From Pseudomonas paracarnis (GTDB lineage: Bacteria > Pseudomonadota > Gammaproteobacteria > Pseudomonadales > Pseudomonadaceae), in assembly GCF_904063055.1 (NCBI RefSeq), contig NZ_CAJFCN010000005.1, positions 186,001 through 250,000 of the forward strand: a stretch of 64,000 nucleotides of DNA, given 5' to 3'. Under the pieces are notes generated by a model. That model saw only the letters and a list, made by a program, of their open reading frames with translations, was not told where the DNA came from and did no database searches. A program made the position numbers and the translations under genes. Every line of letters starts with the position of its first letter. Position 1 is the first letter of the stretch. This document shows, one piece after another, positions 63,570 to 64,000 of this stretch.

Positions 63570-64000
63570 TCAGGCTTTAGCTGCGGCGATACCCTGGCCC
63601 ATCTGCACCGGCGTACCCGCTGCCAGTTCTTCAGCCCACTTCACCTGGTCCGGCCCGAACAGCACGATGGCAGTGGAGCCCAGTTTGAAACGACCCAGTT
63701 CCGCACCCTTGTCCAGATGAATCGGCGCGCGGGCCGCTTCGTCGTAGCGGAAGGTTTTCAGCTCGCGTTTCGGCGGCGTTACCAAACCGGCCCACACGGT
63801 TTCAATCGACGCAACGATCATCGCACCTACCAACACCACGGCCATCGGGCCGCGTTCGGTGTCGAACAAGCAGACAACGCGCTCGTTACGGGCGAACAGT
63901 TCCGGCACGTTTTCGGCGGTGGTCTGGTTGACCGAGAAAATCCGCCCTGGCACATACACCATCTCGCGCAGGGTACCGGCCAGTGGCATGTGCACCCGGT
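63570..64000 (-). CDS. psd: Phosphatidylserine decarboxylase Psd, C-terminal part
   Basis: The last 143 residues of Psd, running off the right edge. Psd makes phosphatidylethanolamine at the inner membrane. Near the edge, [10 protein letters not shown] is a family motif. Towards the C terminus, [11 protein letters not shown] contains the Gly-Ser autocleavage site at which the pyruvoyl group forms. [13 protein letters not shown] is also typical. The N-terminal part is outside the window. Confidence 0.95.
   Translation of the reverse strand, partial: RVHMPLAGTLREMVYVPGRIFSVNQTTAENVPELFARNERVVCLFDTERGPMAVVLVGAMIVASIETVWAGLVTPPKRELKTFRYDEAARAPIHLDKGAELGRFKLGSTAIVLFGPDQVKWAEELAAGTPVQMGQGIAAAKA

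Overview
The window is a stretch of housekeeping and cell-envelope chromosome from a Pseudomonas of the fluorescens group. Evidence for this is the high GC content, the gene order (msrA-dipA-aceF-aceE-glnE; waaF-waaC-waaG-waaP; parE-parC; serB-psd) that matches pseudomonads as I remember them, and many short inverted repeats of the GTGGGAGC...GCTCCCAC type (Pseudomonas REP elements) between genes. I see no rRNA, tRNA, CRISPR array, insertion sequence or prophage. The window opens inside putA and closes inside psd.

Region 1 (1-7.2 kb): divergent putA/putP, with five GTTGCA operators for the PutA repressor between them. A small type VI secretion cassette (vgrG plus a DUF4123 adaptor, with no effector gene after it) follows, then rlmJ. 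Region 2 (7.2-18.7 kb): msrA, the c-di-GMP phosphodiesterase gene dipA, the pyruvate dehydrogenase operon aceE-aceF with a paired palindrome in its promoter, and divergent glnE.

Region 3 (18.9-46.4 kb) is the LPS core and O-antigen assembly locus. It holds heptosyl- and glucosyltransferases (waaF, waaC, waaG), a run of overlapping kinase-fold genes (waaP, wapP-like, an InaA-like gene and a tandem double-kinase gene), the carbamoyltransferase wapO, a mig-14 homologue, the deacetylase dnpA, ssg, wapR, an O-antigen ligase fused to a kinase-like domain, the lipid A flippase msbA, hldE and waaA. Embedded in it are a YncD/PqqU-like TonB-dependent receptor, two tandem YceK-family lipoproteins and a small metabolic/efflux group (aldo-keto reductase, FAD oxidoreductase, SMR pump with its LysR neighbour).

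Region 4 (46.5-64 kb): tolC, thiC behind a TPP riboswitch, a DUF3298 lipoprotein, the nudF-yqiB-cpdA-yqiA-parE run, a phytase-like secreted protein lying between parE and parC, an orphan PqiC-like lipoprotein, an AhpA/YtjB-type membrane protein, serB and the 3' part of psd.

The best candidates for something new are the O-antigen ligase-kinase fusion, the large set of kinase folds in one LPS locus, the effector-less VgrG-adaptor pair, and the two matched palindromes in the aceE promoter. None of these is proven novel from sequence alone.
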